Positions 17,341-28,241 of a DNA stretch of 64,000 nt are shown piece after piece. The notes below the pieces were generated by a model. That model was not told the DNA's origin. It searched no databases and was given only the letters and a program-made list of their open reading frames with translations. This stretch comes from Myxococcus sp. RHSTA-1-4 (GTDB taxonomy: Bacteria; Myxococcota; Myxococcia; Myxococcales; Myxococcaceae): contig NZ_JAIQDG010000014.1 of NCBI RefSeq assembly GCF_020037125.1, positions 124,001 through 188,000 of the forward strand. Direction: 5' to 3'. Each line of letters begins with the position of its first letter. Within the stretch, counting starts at the first letter, position 1. The position numbers were made by a program, and so were the translations under genes.

Positions 17341-18972
17341 ATGTCCAAGCGTTACCTTTCCTTTCTTCTGGTCCCGGCATGTGCCGCGTGGCTGGGCTGC
17401 GCTGGCGGCGAGCCCGGCACCTCGCCGGAGCTGGACGACGGCCAGTCGCCGGTGAACACCGGCACCAACACCTCGGGCGACGGCACGTGGATGGGCGAGC
17501 CGCTGGCCGAGGGCTGTACGACCGACGGCGGCACTCCCACCGGCGACACCGTGCTCGTGACGAGCTTCACCCGCTACCACACCGCCGTGGGCGTGGCGGA
17601 GCGGCCCAATGACTTGTCCGCCAACCCGCCCGAGGTGCTCGTCCCCAACGGCGTGACGTTCACCCGCATCTCCGGCACCCTCGTGGACGGCGGCATCCAG
17701 TTCACCGGCGTGCCCTCCGGCCCGTACTACCTGCGCTCGGGCACCTCCACGTACGTCGTCACGGACGAGCGGCACGTGGACCTCAGCACCAACCGGCTGG
17801 GCCGCGCGGACACCGTGTTCAGCACCGCCACCTCGACGCCCGTGCAGGTCAACCTGGTGAACCTGGCGCCGTGGGCGCCGTGGCAGGGCGCCTCGGTGCC
17901 CGGCTCCTCCTTGCAGGTCGCCTCGCGGCAGGTGGACCTCTACGGCGGCGTGGAAATCTTCGACATCGACCCCACCGGGCAGACGAACATCCTCTCCACC
18001 GGCTCCGAGCTGTGGTCCGGCACCGGCCCCATCCCCGTCTTCGAGGCGGACAAGGGTGACCGGCTGGTCGTCAATCAGCTCAGCCCGATGGACGCGGGCA
18101 CGCTGCCGGACGGCGGTGCGCTGGCGTACACCACCGTGGTGCGCACCGTGGAGATGGGCGCCTTCGACTTCAAGGCCGACGGCACCACGCCCATGCCCAT
18201 CAGCGGGGTGATGAACCCGGTGCCGATGACGGAGTTCCCCGTCGAGTGGCGGCTGCCCCAGTACACCGCCCGCGCCATGGAGGTACACCCCGGGGCCACG
18301 CCCTCGCTGCCCGCGTTCTACGTGATGCCCGCCACGCACGGCCTGCAGCACGGCTGGGTGGGGTACTCGGGTGAGGTGCTCACGCTGCAGCTTCCCCGGG
18401 GCGCCTCGTACGACTTCACGCGCCGGCTGACCTACGGCAACCCGTTCCCTCCGAGCTGGGACATGGTGGGCTCCGCGCAGTACTCGTTCCGCACCCTCCA
18501 GCCGGTGCCGGACGGCTCGGGCCGCCAGCTCTATCTGTCGGGCAGCATGATTACGTATGACCGGCTGGAGAACCTCGTCGCGGGGCCCGTGCAGCCGCGC
18601 GTGTCTCCTCCGCGGGAGCTGCGCATCGACGGTATCGCCGCGAGCGTGGCGCGTGAGGTGGGCTCGGCCAGCCCTGTCATCTCCTGGCTGCCGCCCGTGC
18701 TGGGCTCCGTCTCCGCGTACTGGGTGAGCGTCTACCGGGTCGCCACTAACGGGGTCCCCACTGCCACCAGCTACCGGCGCTTCTACCTGCCCGGCTCGGC
18801 CACCGAGGTGCGGCTGCCGCCCGGGGTGCTGGAGGCGGGAGGCATCTACTACCTGCGCGTGGCGGCCGTGGACGCGCCCGCGTACGACGTGGAGCGCAAG
18901 CCGTTCAACTACGGGGAGCAGCTGCCCACCTCCTCCGCGGAGGCCATCAGCTCCCTCTTCACCACGCCGTAA
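17341..18972 (+). CDS. Secreted lipoprotein, unknown function
   Basis: A 543-residue protein. ATG 17341 starts a lipoprotein signal: a basic MSKRY, a hydrophobic stretch, then AAWLGC with the cysteine as the lipidation site. A flexible Gly/Thr/Ser region follows and the rest is beta-rich, with a possible fibronectin-III-like segment near the C-terminus (WLPPVLGSVSAYWVSVYRV). It would sit on the outer membrane or cell surface. No catalytic motif was recognised. The gene stands alone, with a 160-base leader behind the M16 operon, and converges on the next gene. Confidence 0.75.
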   Translation: MSKRYLSFLLVPACAAWLGCAGGEPGTSPELDDGQSPVNTGTNTSGDGTWMGEPLAEGCTTDGGTPTGDTVLVTSFTRYHTAVGVAERPNDLSANPPEVLVPNGVTFTRISGTLVDGGIQFTGVPSGPYYLRSGTSTYVVTDERHVDLSTNRLGRADTVFSTATSTPVQVNLVNLAPWAPWQGASVPGSSLQVASRQVDLYGGVEIFDIDPTGQTNILSTGSELWSGTGPIPVFEADKGDRLVVNQLSPMDAGTLPDGGALAYTTVVRTVEMGAFDFKADGTTPMPISGVMNPVPMTEFPVEWRLPQYTARAMEVHPGATPSLPAFYVMPATHGLQHGWVGYSGEVLTLQLPRGASYDFTRRLTYGNPFPPSWDMVGSAQYSFRTLQPVPDGSGRQLYLSGSMITYDRLENLVAGPVQPRVSPPRELRIDGIAASVAREVGSASPVISWLPPVLGSVSAYWVSVYRVATNGVPTATSYRRFYLPGSATEVRLPPGVLEAGGIYYLRVAAVDAPAYDVERKPFNYGEQLPTSSAEAISSLFTTP

Positions 18973-18994
18973 GCCGCGATGAGGTCCGGGCCCG

Positions 18995-20212
18995 CTACTT
19001 CGCCATGGCGTTGTAGCGGGCCTGGCACTTCTGGAAGCGCGCGTCCACCGAGCGCGCGAACCACGCGGTGGTGCGCTCACCCTTCAGCTTGGGGCTCTTG
19101 AGCGTCACCTGCGGGAGCTGGGCGTACGACGGCGTCTCGCCCGTCTCCCGCGCGTAGACGCGCTTCACCGCGCGGTACGTATCGGTGGACTCGAAGTCCA
19201 GCTCCTTCTCCTTGCGCACGTCGCGGCGCACCTGGCGCTCGCTGAGCTCCTCCGGCACGTAGCGCTGGCGGAAGACGAGCAGGGCCTTCAGGCTCTTGCT
19301 GTCCTCGTCGAGCGGCTCCCCCTGCTTGTCGTAGAGCTGGAGGTCTCCGTCCGGCACCAGGGCGATGCCGGTGAGGCGCGTCACCTGCGCCTGCACGGCC
19401 GCGTTGCGCGAGGCGTACAGGCCCGCGTTGTAGTCGGCGAAGCGGAAGAGGGGCTCCGGGTAGGAGGCCTCGTAGTCCAGCAGCCGCGCGGTGCCGTAGC
19501 GCACGCCTCCGGCGCGCGTGTACATCGCCTCGCGCACCGCCACCGGGTCCGCGTCCTCGCCTTCCTTCTCCAGCGCGTACCGCACGCTCACCTGCATGGA
19601 GCCGGCGGTGGTGATGGGGTTGAGGTCCTCCAGCCGGCCGGAGCCGAAGAGGGCGCTGGCCAGGTCCGCCATCGCGTACGTCTTGGGGTACTCTTCCTCG
19701 TAGTACGCGAGGATGTCGCGGAAGAGGCGGTCCAGGTCGCGCTCGGTGCGCACCGTGCGCAGCCGCTCGTCGAAGGTCCGCTTGTGGCCCGGGGCCTTGC
19801 CTTCCAGCACGGAGTCCAGCGCCTTGCGGCCCAGCGGCCCCAGCTTGTCCGCGTGAGCCTCCAGCCGCTCGCGCACCATGCGTGACAGGCCCGGTACCTC
19901 CGGGTCCGCCTTGAAGCCGGATTCCTGCGCGATGACGGCAATCACCGAGCACACCGCCGGAGGCGAGGGCGCGATTTCCTCCACCTCCAGCGCGGCGAGG
20001 ATGTCCCGGGCCCAGTCCTCGCGCTCCTTCTTCACCTGCTCCGGGAGCAGCTTCGCCACCTGCGCCGCGCTGACACGCGGCGGAGGCGGAACGGAGGGCT
20101 CCGGCGCCTTGCGCGGGCCACACGCGGCCAGGGCACATGCCGCCCACAGCGCGGCGAGCGCGCCATGGGGCCGCCGCCGTGGGGAGGACTGCCCTGGGCC
20201 TGGTTCCTCCAT
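18995..20212 (-). CDS. Lipoprotein with lysozyme-like fold (DUF1615-like)
   Basis: A 405-residue protein. The start at ATG 20212 was chosen because GGAGG precedes it by seven bases and it places a lipoprotein signal at the N-terminus (ALWAACALAAC, Cys lipidated). The body contains VIAVIAQESGFKADPEVPG, where the glutamate fits the lytic-transglycosylase pattern E-S-x-F, and later TAGSMQVSV and YNAGLYASRNAA, which match the GxMQ and NAGxxAxRNAA segments of that fold. It resembles DUF1615 lipoproteins. A role in peptidoglycan cleavage at the cell envelope is inferred. A longer in-frame start at 20329 would bury the signal. Confidence 0.7.
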   Translation of the reverse strand: MEEPGPGQSSPRRRPHGALAALWAACALAACGPRKAPEPSVPPPPRVSAAQVAKLLPEQVKKEREDWARDILAALEVEEIAPSPPAVCSVIAVIAQESGFKADPEVPGLSRMVRERLEAHADKLGPLGRKALDSVLEGKAPGHKRTFDERLRTVRTERDLDRLFRDILAYYEEEYPKTYAMADLASALFGSGRLEDLNPITTAGSMQVSVRYALEKEGEDADPVAVREAMYTRAGGVRYGTARLLDYEASYPEPLFRFADYNAGLYASRNAAVQAQVTRLTGIALVPDGDLQLYDKQGEPLDEDSKSLKALLVFRQRYVPEELSERQVRRDVRKEKELDFESTDTYRAVKRVYARETGETPSYAQLPQVTLKSPKLKGERTTAWFARSVDARFQKCQARYNAMAK

Positions 20213-20365
20213 GCGCTCGCCTCCGGCTTCGTCGGACAGTGGAACAGCCGGCGCGGCGCCATCCTCCCGGAGCCGCCCGTTCCCTCGACGGGCGGGCGGC
20301 CGGGTGCATTCAGTGACTCGGGACGTCATGTGGGGTGACGTCCCTCTACACCGCCGGAGAGGAAG

Positions 20366-21118
20366 TCAGCGGCGAATCTGCACGTCGCGCGCGACGGTGC
20401 GGCCGCCCATGAGGACGAATTGTGCGCGCACCGGCGTGCCTTCCTCGATTCGCCGCAGCGACACCTGGCGGCCCTGGCGCAGTCCGCGGCTGTGACGGTC
20501 GAGCCGCAGCTCGTAGAGGCCGCCTTCCCTGTCGCGCACGGTGAGGACGTTCCTTCCCACGCGGGTGACGCGCCCGCTCACCGAGCTGGAGGCGATGACC
20601 ACCTTGTCGAGAGAGTCGCCCGGGGCGCCGGAGCCACCCGTCGCGGCCTCGCGGGCCGCGCGCGCCGCGCCCAGGTGCCAGGCCTCGTCGTCGCGGGCCT
20701 GCACCGCCTCGGAGCCAATCATCACCCGGACTCTTCGCGCGGGGGCCTGTGCGGCGGCGTCCGTGCCTGGAGCGGTGGCGGTGCCGGTGCCGGCCGTGGC
20801 CTGTCCCGGAGCCGCTGGCACGGGGCCCTTGTCCGTCGGAGCGGCGGCCGCGGTGCTTTCCTGGGAAGGCTCGCGCACCGCGGTGCCCGTGGTTGGTGCC
20901 CTTCGCTCGGGTGTGCTCGGCTGTGCCGCCGTGTGTTGTGCCGCCATGACCGGAAGCTTTGCTGGCACCGTCGCCACCGGTCCCGCTGGCACGAAGCCGG
21001 GAGTCGCCGCGACTTCCTCACGCTGCTCGGTGCGAGCCTCACTCTCTCCACGCTCACGGCACCCCGACGTCAACGCGCAGAGACCCACCATTCCCACCCA
21101 CGCCCATCGACTGCCCAT
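20366..21118 (-). CDS. Lipoprotein with C-terminal small beta domain
   Basis: A 250-residue protein beginning at ATG 21118 behind GAGGTGG. The lipobox LTSGC gives a lipidated cysteine. The first 140 residues are low-complexity Ala/Pro/Thr, typical of a flexible linker. The C-terminal about 75 residues (SGRVTRVGRNVLTVRDREG...) resemble the short beta-barrel of DUF5666-type domains. Function unknown; probably a surface or periplasmic tether. Confidence 0.65.
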   Translation of the reverse strand: MGSRWAWVGMVGLCALTSGCRERGESEARTEQREEVAATPGFVPAGPVATVPAKLPVMAAQHTAAQPSTPERRAPTTGTAVREPSQESTAAAAPTDKGPVPAAPGQATAGTGTATAPGTDAAAQAPARRVRVMIGSEAVQARDDEAWHLGAARAAREAATGGSGAPGDSLDKVVIASSSVSGRVTRVGRNVLTVRDREGGLYELRLDRHSRGLRQGRQVSLRRIEEGTPVRAQFVLMGGRTVARDVQIRR

Positions 21119-21198
21119 CCGTCCACCTCGCGTTCCCATCCGTGCTGACTGGCGGCCTGGAGTTGCAAGCCGCGTGCTCGGTCACAAGGGTGGGCGGG

Positions 21199-21336
21199 AT
21201 GTCATCCGCCACACGATGGCGAATGGACGTTGCCGTTCTGGTGTGTGGCAACCTCGTCGGGACGGAGCGGTTCGTGGAGACGGTGCGGCGGCTTGGCATC
21301 GAAGAGGTGGAATTCCGTGAGCTGCCCGTCCGCTGA
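21199..21336 (+). CDS. Possible small protein (45 aa)
   Basis: A short frame at ATG 21199 preceded by AAGGG. The product reads like a beta-alpha-beta unit (VAVLVCGNLVG, then ERFVETVRRLGIEEVEFRE). Codon bias fits the genome, but the length is marginal and no family was recognised. It ends 16 bases before the stop of the convergent neighbour. An internal ATG at 21223 would give 37 residues. Confidence 0.35.
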   Translation: MSSATRWRMDVAVLVCGNLVGTERFVETVRRLGIEEVEFRELPVR

Positions 21337-21351
21337 ACGGCGCAGCGCGCC

Positions 21352-22161
21352 TCACGCCGGCAGCAGCCGGGCCACGGCCTTCACGTGCATGCGCACCAGC
21401 TCGCGCGCGGCCATCAGCTCCGTGGAGTCTCCGGGCGTGTAGCCCAGGCACAGCACCACGTCGTCCTCGGGCGCCGCTCGCACGCCCAGCTGCGCGTAGT
21501 CCACCGTGCGTGGCACCGGCTCGCCCTCCGTGTCCCGGCTGAAGCGCCCGAACACCGCCGCCTTTCCATCACGGCGTGGCGCCGTCTCCTTCAGCGCGAA
21601 CAGCCGCCGCACCGCCGCGAGCACCTCGGGCTTCTCCACCAGCACCTCCGGCTTCGCCGGCCCTCCCAGCTCCCACTCGATGAGCCGCAGACAGCCGCGC
21701 ACGAACTCCACGTCGGTGATGACCAACCCGTACAGGTACCAGTCCGCGCAGGCCGCGTGCACCAGCCGCGCCTGCGCGTCCGTGAGCCAGCCGAAGGACG
21801 GACAGGTGAACGTCTCACACACCGACGAGCGGTAGACGCCGCAGTCCCGCAGGTCCACGCCTCCCGTCACCAGCGGGTGCCCCAGGCAACCCACCTGCTT
21901 GCGCTCCTTGTCCAGGAAGCCCAGCAGCGGGCACACCCGCACCGCGGGGAACAGCGGCTCCGCGCGCCGCGCCGCGATGAGCTCGCGCGCCGCCTCCTGC
22001 CAGGCGGAGGGCTCCCACGGCGCCCGCCGCAGCCGCTCCGTCTGCATCGCCAGCTGCTCCGCCAGCGCCGCGCGGGAATGGTCCCGGAAGTTGTAGAGCC
22101 CACAGCAGGCACCACACGACGCACCTCCTCCGGGCTGGCACAGGTGAAAAGAAACAGTCAC
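21352..22161 (-). CDS. Cysteine-rich protein, YkgJ-like
   Basis: A 269-residue cytoplasmic protein with many cysteines. The N-terminal set CQPGGGASCGACCG is followed by RVCPLLGF, VGCLGHP, LRDCGVY and CETFTCPSF. This spread resembles YkgJ-type CxxC proteins, which are predicted to bind zinc or an Fe-S cluster. The C-terminal half has no cysteine motif and no clear family. Function unknown. The gene is separated by about 90 bases from the acyl-CoA dehydrogenase stop upstream on the same strand, so they might share a transcript. Confidence 0.7.
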   Translation of the reverse strand: MTVSFHLCQPGGGASCGACCGLYNFRDHSRAALAEQLAMQTERLRRAPWEPSAWQEAARELIAARRAEPLFPAVRVCPLLGFLDKERKQVGCLGHPLVTGGVDLRDCGVYRSSVCETFTCPSFGWLTDAQARLVHAACADWYLYGLVITDVEFVRGCLRLIEWELGGPAKPEVLVEKPEVLAAVRRLFALKETAPRRDGKAAVFGRFSRDTEGEPVPRTVDYAQLGVRAAPEDDVVLCLGYTPGDSTELMAARELVRMHVKAVARLLPA

Positions 22162-22254
22162 GCTTTACATCTTACGTGCACCAACAATAGGCGCGGGAGA
22201 ATCGTGAGCTGCTGTCGCTCCGTCACCGTGAGAGGGCGGCCCCGGAGTGTCCGG

Positions 22255-24060
22255 TCAGAACCACTCGGGACGCATGCGGGCGTAGGAGTCCTCGCCCGTC
22301 CGGCACAGCTGGATGAGCAGGGGCACGCGCGGCAGCTCCGCGGCGAACCAGTACTGCGCCGCCGTCAGCTTGCCCTCATAGAAGTCCCGGTCGCCGCCTC
22401 CGCGCGCCAGGCCCTCCTTCGCCGCCGCGGCCTGGGCCAGCCAGCGCCACGCCACCGCCAGCACGCTGAACAGGTCCAGGAAGTCCGCGCTGTGGCGCAC
22501 CATCAGCTCCACCTCGCCCTCCATGCCGTGCGCGCCGAGCTCCGCCACCAACTCCGCCACCTGGGCCAGCGTCCGCTCCAGCGCGTCACACCACGCGGCC
22601 TCCACGCCCGCCGCGCGTGCTCGCGTCACCGTCGCCCCCACCTCCTCGGCGAAGGCCTGGAGCGCCGCGCCGCCTCCCGCCACCACCTTGCGCCCCAGCA
22701 AATCCAACCCCTGGATGCCCGAGGTGCCCTCGTGGATGCTGTTCAGCTTCTGGTCCCTCAGCCACGCCTCCGGCGGGTACTCGCTGGAGTAGCCGTAGCC
22801 TCCGTGCACCTGCACCGCGAGCGCGTTGGCCTCGAAGCCGCGCTCGGCGGGGAACGTCTTCGCCACCGGCGTCAGCAGGTCCACCAGCAGCCCCGCCCGC
22901 CTGCGCGCCTCGTCATCCGTCCCGTGCCCCGCCACGTCCGCCTGGTACGACGTCGCCAGCAGCAGCGACAGGCCGCCTTCGACGATGGCCTTCTGCCGCA
23001 GCAGCATGCGCCGCACGTCCGCGTGCTCGATGATGGGCGACTGGGGGCGCGTCGCATCGCGGACTCCGGCGGGACGGCCCTGCGGGCGCTCGCGCGCGTA
23101 GGCCACCGCCTCGTGGTACGCCACCAGCGCGGTGGCCACCCCGTTCATGCCCACCATGATGCGTGCCTCGTTCATCATCTGGAACATGCACGCCAGCCCG
23201 CGCCCGGGAGGCCCCACCAGCCAACCGTGGCAGTCACCCTCCTCGCCGTAGTTGAGGGCGAGGCTGGGAATGCCCTTCCAGCCAATCTTGTGGATGACGC
23301 CCGCCACCCGGACGTCGTTGTCCACCAGCTTCCCGCCCTCGGGCCGGCGCGCCGGCACCGCGAAGAGGGAGATGCCCTTCGTCCCTGTCTCCGCGCTCTC
23401 GGTGCGCGCCAGCGTCAGGTGCACCACGTTCCCGGTGAAGTCCTGGTCCGCGCCGCTGATGAAAATCTTGGAGCCCTGGATGCGCCACGTGCCATCCGGC
23501 GCGGGCGTGGCGCGTGTCCGCACGTCCGCGAGGCTGCTGCCCGCTTGCGGCTCGGTGAGCGCCATGGTGCCCGTCCACTCGCCCCGGTACAGGGGCGCCA
23601 TGAACAGCTCCTTCACCTCCGGCGAGCCGAACACCTCCAGCAGGTGCGCCGCGCCCAGCGTGAGTCCGACGTACGCATAGGCGCTCAGGTTGGCCGCCAT
23701 GAGGTACGCGCTGGCCACCGCGTGGAGCGTGAGCGGGAGCTGCTGTCCACCCACCTCCGGCGGCCGCGTGGCGGTGAGCAGCCCCAGGTCCACCATGCGC
23801 GGGTACAGCTCGCGCATCAGCGGGTGGACGCGCACGCGGCCGTCCTGGAACACCGGCGGCTCCGCGTCCATGGGCCGGTAGGTGGGGTAGAGCACCTCCC
23901 GCGCGAAGCGGCGCGTGCTGTCCAGCAGCAGGGTGAAGGTGTCGCGCGAGTGCTCCGAGAAGTCGGGCAGCGCGCACAGGGACGCGGCGTCCAGCGCCTC
24001 GTAGAGCTGGAAGTCCACGTCACGGTCCGACAGCAGCGGGTTGGGGCGGGGCGCGGTCAT
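22255..24060 (-). CDS. Acyl-CoA dehydrogenase, DmdC-like long form
   Basis: A 601-residue FAD enzyme. ATG 24060 gives [10 protein letters not shown] and the normal length of the about 600-residue subgroup that includes the 3-methylmercaptopropionyl-CoA dehydrogenase DmdC. Family motifs are [15 protein letters not shown] (FAD/substrate loop, about 175-190), [10 protein letters not shown], the [12 protein letters not shown] segment and [22 protein letters not shown] near the C-terminal third, followed by the extra helical domain of this subgroup. It oxidises an acyl-CoA at the alpha-beta position; the substrate cannot be read from sequence. A small membrane protein gene precedes it by 22 bases on the same strand. 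Confidence 0.9.
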   Translation of the reverse strand: MTAPRPNPLLSDRDVDFQLYEALDAASLCALPDFSEHSRDTFTLLLDSTRRFAREVLYPTYRPMDAEPPVFQDGRVRVHPLMRELYPRMVDLGLLTATRPPEVGGQQLPLTLHAVASAYLMAANLSAYAYVGLTLGAAHLLEVFGSPEVKELFMAPLYRGEWTGTMALTEPQAGSSLADVRTRATPAPDGTWRIQGSKIFISGADQDFTGNVVHLTLARTESAETGTKGISLFAVPARRPEGGKLVDNDVRVAGVIHKIGWKGIPSLALNYGEEGDCHGWLVGPPGRGLACMFQMMNEARIMVGMNGVATALVAYHEAVAYARERPQGRPAGVRDATRPQSPIIEHADVRRMLLRQKAIVEGGLSLLLATSYQADVAGHGTDDEARRRAGLLVDLLTPVAKTFPAERGFEANALAVQVHGGYGYSSEYPPEAWLRDQKLNSIHEGTSGIQGLDLLGRKVVAGGGAALQAFAEEVGATVTRARAAGVEAAWCDALERTLAQVAELVAELGAHGMEGEVELMVRHSADFLDLFSVLAVAWRWLAQAAAAKEGLARGGGDRDFYEGKLTAAQYWFAAELPRVPLLIQLCRTGEDSYARMRPEWF

Positions 24061-24082
24061 GCTCCGGGTGTTAGCAGGAGCG

Positions 24083-24373
24083 CTACCAGGACGCGATGGC
24101 TCCCTCCAAATCGAGGTCGTCCCCATCGTCGCCATCGTTCCCTGTCGAGCGCTTGTCCGCACCCGGACGCGGGGCGGGGGCCTCCACCAGCAGCGGCAGC
24201 GCCAGCGCGCCGAGCATCGCCACCGCCAGCGTCGCCTCCACCGGCTCCCGGAGGGCTCGACGCGCACGGGCTCGCAGGCGGACCAGCTGCTTCCTCCGCC
24301 TGCGAATCTCCAGCACGCCGCTTCGCTGTCGCCAGGACGCGCGGCCAGACTTCCGGAACGATGGACTCCACAT
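24083..24373 (-). CDS. Small basic protein with one membrane segment
   Basis: A 96-residue protein starting at ATG 24373 shortly after GGAG. A strongly basic N-terminal half ([20 protein letters not shown]) is followed by one hydrophobic segment ([16 protein letters not shown]) and an acidic Asp-rich tail ([11 protein letters not shown]). The charge pattern suggests a single-pass inner-membrane protein. It lies 22 bases before the dehydrogenase gene and may be co-transcribed. Family not recognised. Confidence 0.5.
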   Translation of the reverse strand: MWSPSFRKSGRASWRQRSGVLEIRRRRKQLVRLRARARRALREPVEATLAVAMLGALALPLLVEAPAPRPGADKRSTGNDGDDGDDLDLEGAIASW

Positions 24374-24584
24374 GGGACTCCCACTCCCCGGACGCGACAC
24401 CCCATGCAGGGCGCATCCTTCCCGGAAAGTTGATGTCCGGTAGGACGGCCTGCATGTGGAAAGCGGCCAGCCCCTGCATGCCCGTGAGCAGGGCGGGAGG
24501 GACGGAGAGCCCCCGCCCGCCCGGACGGCCTGCCGCGTTCTCTGTTACACTTGCAGTGACAGGGGTCATGGGGGGTGACGCGAG

Positions 24585-25433
24585 ATGAGATACGCGGAGC
24601 CGGAGACCGTGGAGGCCGCGCTGTCGGCCCTCTCCACTCACGAGGACGCGCGCTGCCTTGCCGGCGGGGCCTCGCTGGTGGCGATGATGAACGCGGGCCG
24701 CATCGGGCCCGGAATGCTGGTCAGCCTGCACCGCATCCCGGAGCTGTCCACCATCACGGAGACCGGGGACGGACTCTGGCTGGGGGCCATGTGTACGCAC
24801 CGCACGGTGGCGGCCGATGCGCGCCTGCGCGGAGCCATGGCGGCCGTGCGCGAAGCGGCGGCCTGGCTCGCGCACCCGGCCATCCGCAACATGGCCACGC
24901 TGGGCGGCTCCGTGGGGCTGGCCGATCCGCATACGGAGATTCCCGTGGCCCTGGTCGCGGCCTCGGCGCGGGTGGAGGTCGCGGGCCCCGGTAGCCGGCG
25001 GGTCGTTCCCGTCGAGTCACTCTTCGTGGACAGCTACCGCACGTCCCTGCAGCGCGGAGAGCTCGTCACCCGCGTCTTCCTTCCGCGGGGCGAGGACGGC
25101 GCGGTGGGCCATCACCTGCGGTTCAGCCGCGTGGCGGCCGACTACCCCACGGTGTCCATCTCCCTGGTGCTCGCCATGGACGGTGACAGGTGCCGGCAGG
25201 TGCGCGTGGTCGTGGGCTCATGCGGGCCGGTGCCGCTCCACGTGGACGCGGCGGACCAGCGGCTCGTGGGCACCCGGCTGGAAGCGGAGGACGTGGCCGA
25301 GGCGGGAGGGCTCCTCGCCCGCGCCGCCGCGCCCATCGACGATGTCCGCGGCTCGGCGGAGTACCGGCGCATGCTGATTCCGCGCCTGCTCGGCCGCGCT
25401 CTGTCCCAGGCCCGGGAGCGTGCCCATGTCTGA
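24585..25433 (+). CDS. Molybdenum hydroxylase FAD-binding subunit
   Basis: A 282-residue CoxM/XdhB-type subunit. It carries the FAD-binding [13 protein letters not shown] (about 25-38) and the second motif [20 protein letters not shown] (about 103-122). It passes electrons from the Fe-S subunit to FAD. The start is ATG 24585 behind GGGGGGTGA. The gene overlaps the 2Fe-2S subunit gene (25426), which overlaps the large subunit gene (25893), giving the order medium-small-large. The complex should hydroxylate an aromatic or aldehyde substrate in the cytoplasm. Confidence 0.9.
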   Translation: MRYAEPETVEAALSALSTHEDARCLAGGASLVAMMNAGRIGPGMLVSLHRIPELSTITETGDGLWLGAMCTHRTVAADARLRGAMAAVREAAAWLAHPAIRNMATLGGSVGLADPHTEIPVALVAASARVEVAGPGSRRVVPVESLFVDSYRTSLQRGELVTRVFLPRGEDGAVGHHLRFSRVAADYPTVSISLVLAMDGDRCRQVRVVVGSCGPVPLHVDAADQRLVGTRLEAEDVAEAGGLLARAAAPIDDVRGSAEYRRMLIPRLLGRALSQARERAHV

Positions 25434-25896
25434 CAAGGTTTCCGTCTCACTCACCATCAACGGGGCGGAGCACGCGCTCACCGTGGCCCCGGAGCGGACG
25501 CTGCTGGACGTGCTGCGCGAGGACGTGCGCGCGACGGGCACCCGGCGCGGCTGTGACGAGGGAAGCTGCGGGGCCTGCACCGTGCTGGTGGACGGCGTGC
25601 CCGTGCTCTCGTGCCTGTCCCTGGCGGTGACACTGCCCGGCCGCGCCATCACCACCATCGAGGGCGTGCGGAATGGGGCCGAGCTCCACCCGGTGCAGCG
25701 GGCCCTCGTCCTGCATGGCGCGGTGCAGTGCGGCTTCTGCATGCCCGGCATCGTGCTTTCCGCGAAGGCGCTGCTGGAGCGCAACCCGTCCCCCACGGTG
25801 GAGGACGTCCGGCAGGCGCTCGGCGGCAACGTGTGCCGGTGCTCCGGCTACACGCGCGTCGTGGAGGCCATTGCCTCGCTGGGAGGTCGTCCATGA
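25426..25896 (+). CDS. Molybdenum hydroxylase 2Fe-2S subunit
   Basis: A 156-residue CoxS/XdhC-type subunit with two [2Fe-2S] clusters. The plant-ferredoxin-like site is [12 protein letters not shown] plus a later cysteine (VLSCLSL); the helical cluster site is CGFCMPG followed by CRCSGY. ATG 25426 follows GGGAG by eight bases and overlaps the previous stop by eight bases. A GTG at 25420 would add two residues. It relays electrons from molybdopterin to FAD. Confidence 0.92.
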   Translation: MSDKVSVSLTINGAEHALTVAPERTLLDVLREDVRATGTRRGCDEGSCGACTVLVDGVPVLSCLSLAVTLPGRAITTIEGVRNGAELHPVQRALVLHGAVQCGFCMPGIVLSAKALLERNPSPTVEDVRQALGGNVCRCSGYTRVVEAIASLGGRP

Positions 25897-28241
25897 GCAG
25901 CCACGCGAAGCCGGGGCCCATTCCGGAGCCAGTGGGCGAGGTGCTGGGACAGTCCGTGCCGAAGCCGGACGCGCGCGAGAAGGTGACGGGGCGCGCCGTC
26001 TATACCGACGACCTGCGCGTGCCCGGCATGCTGCACGGCGCCCTGCTGGGCAGCCCGCATCCCCACGCGCGCATCCTGTCGTATGACACCTCGCGGGCGC
26101 GGGCGCTGCCCGGAGTCCGCGCCGTGCTCACGGCGGAGGACCTGCCTCCCAACGACATCGGCGCCGTCATCAAGGACCAGCCGCTGCTCGCGCGCGGCAA
26201 GGTGCGCTACGCGGGTGAGCCCGTGGCCGCGGTCGCCGCGGTCGACCTCCCGACGGCGCGCAGGGCGCTCGAGCTCATCGACATCCGGTACGAGGTGCTG
26301 CCCGCGGTCTTCGACGCCGAGGAGGCGCTGCGCCCGGACGCACCCGGGATTCACGCGCCACGAGGCACCGCGCATCCCAACGCCGCCTCGTACATCCGGC
26401 TGGTCGAGGGCGAGCCGGACCCGGCGTGGGCGCAGTGCGACGTCATCATCGAGGACGTGTACGAGACGCCCGCGCAGCAGCACATCTACCTGGAGCCGTG
26501 CTCGACGCTGGCGGAGGTGGACCCCGACAGCGGGAAAATCACCCTCCACACGTCCACGCAGACCGCGTTCCGGGTGCAGGCCATCACCGCGGAGGCGCTG
26601 GGCGTGCCCATGTCCCGGGTCCGCGTCCTGGTGCCGAGAGTGGGCGGCGCGTTCGGCGGCAAGGTGGAGTCCACCAATCAGCCCATCACCGCGGCGCTGG
26701 CCCTGGCCGCCGGAGCGCCGGTGCGGCTGACCTTCTCCCGCACGGACGACATCCGGATGATGCGCTCGCGCCACGCGGCCCGCATCCACATGCGCACGGG
26801 CGCGACGCGCGACGGGCGCATCCTCGCCCGTCAGGTGCGCATCCACTTCGATACCGGGGCCTACGCGGACGACGGGCCCTTCGTCGCGAACATCGGCAGC
26901 TACTTCGCGCGCGGGCCGTACCGCATCCCCCACGTCGACGTGGAGTGCTGGTGCGTCTACACCAACAAGCTCCGCGCCGGAGCGTTCCGGGGCTTCGGCA
27001 ACCCGCAAATCCACTTCGCCAGCGAGGTGCAGGTGGACCGGGTCGCCGAGGCGATTGGGATGGACCCCATCGAGCTGCGGCTCCGCAACGCGCTGGAGAC
27101 GGGCGAGAAGTGGCTGGGCGGCGCGCCGGTGGAGAGCGGGACGCTGCGCGCCTGCCTGGAGCGCGCCCGTGAGGTGTCGGACTGGCACCGGCGGCGGGAG
27201 CGCCCGCCCGCGGCCCCCGGAAAGCGGCGGGGCATCGGCGTGGCGGCCGTGAGCCACGTGTCCGGGCTGCTGGGCTCGAGCGCCACCGTCCGGCTCAACG
27301 AGGACGGCACCGTCACGGTGAATACCGGCGCGGTGGATACCGGCCAGGGCTCGGACGTGGCGCTCGCGCAGGTCGCGGCGGGCGCGCTGGGGCTGTCGCT
27401 GGAGCAGCTCAACTTCAGCCGCCCCGACACGGACACCTCTCCGTACGACTGGTGCTCCGGTGGAACCCGGACCACCTTCACCGTGGGCCGGGTCATCACC
27501 CAGGCGTGCGAGCAGGTCCGCGAGCAGCTCTTCGAGCACGCCAGCGCGATTCTCCAGCGTCCGGTGCGGCAGCTGGAGCTGAGGCCCGGCGGCTTCGTGG
27601 GTGTCCGTGGCGAGCCCGGGGCGTCGGTGTCCTTCGGCGCCATCGCCGGGCGTGCCCTCTACGTCGAGGGAGGGCCCATCATCGCCTCGGCGCGCTATCT
27701 GTTTCCCGCGTGGCAGCTCGACACGCGCCGGACGCAGGTCGAGGGCCTGCCCTTCATGGGCAATGGCTTCTTCGTGTTCGCCGCGCAGGTGGCCGAGGTC
27801 GAGGTGGACGAGCTGACGGGCCACGTCGAGGTGCTGGAGGCGTGGAGCGTCCACGACGTGGGCCGGGCCATCAACCCCGCGGCGACGGAGGGACAGGTCC
27901 AGGGCGGCTTCGTCCAGGGGCTGGGCTACGCGCTGACCGAGGAGCTGGTGTGGAAGGACGGCCACCTCGTCAATCCCACCATGGGGGGCTACAAGGTCCC
28001 CGGCGTGCTGGACGTGCCCGCCGCCATCCACGCCGTCCTGCTGGAGCATCCCTTCGGACCCGGGCCGTTCGGCGCCAAGGGCATCGGGGAGGTCGGCCTG
28101 GTGGGCGTGGCCCCCGCCATCTGCAACGCCATCCGGCATGCGACCGGCGCGAACGTCCGGCGGATTCCGGCCACGGGTGAGCGCGTGCTGCGCGCGTTGA
28201 TGGCGCGCGAGGAGGGTGGAGCGAAGGCCTCGGATGCCTGA
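25893..28241 (+). CDS. Molybdenum hydroxylase large (molybdopterin-binding) subunit
   Basis: A 782-residue xanthine-dehydrogenase/aldehyde-oxidase-type subunit; ATG 25893 overlaps the previous stop (ATGA). It contains [24 protein letters not shown] (molybdopterin loop), TGQGSD and, near the C-terminus, [11 protein letters not shown], in which the glutamate is the conserved catalytic base. The active-site loop is not AYxCSFR, so it is not a form I CO dehydrogenase. The substrate is not predictable. No cofactor maturation (CoxD/E/F or XdhC chaperone) gene is adjacent, so insertion factors must be elsewhere. Confidence 0.9.
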   Translation: MSSHAKPGPIPEPVGEVLGQSVPKPDAREKVTGRAVYTDDLRVPGMLHGALLGSPHPHARILSYDTSRARALPGVRAVLTAEDLPPNDIGAVIKDQPLLARGKVRYAGEPVAAVAAVDLPTARRALELIDIRYEVLPAVFDAEEALRPDAPGIHAPRGTAHPNAASYIRLVEGEPDPAWAQCDVIIEDVYETPAQQHIYLEPCSTLAEVDPDSGKITLHTSTQTAFRVQAITAEALGVPMSRVRVLVPRVGGAFGGKVESTNQPITAALALAAGAPVRLTFSRTDDIRMMRSRHAARIHMRTGATRDGRILARQVRIHFDTGAYADDGPFVANIGSYFARGPYRIPHVDVECWCVYTNKLRAGAFRGFGNPQIHFASEVQVDRVAEAIGMDPIELRLRNALETGEKWLGGAPVESGTLRACLERAREVSDWHRRRERPPAAPGKRRGIGVAAVSHVSGLLGSSATVRLNEDGTVTVNTGAVDTGQGSDVALAQVAAGALGLSLEQLNFSRPDTDTSPYDWCSGGTRTTFTVGRVITQACEQVREQLFEHASAILQRPVRQLELRPGGFVGVRGEPGASVSFGAIAGRALYVEGGPIIASARYLFPAWQLDTRRTQVEGLPFMGNGFFVFAAQVAEVEVDELTGHVEVLEAWSVHDVGRAINPAATEGQVQGGFVQGLGYALTEELVWKDGHLVNPTMGGYKVPGVLDVPAAIHAVLLEHPFGPGPFGAKGIGEVGLVGVAPAICNAIRHATGANVRRIPATGERVLRALMAREEGGAKASDA

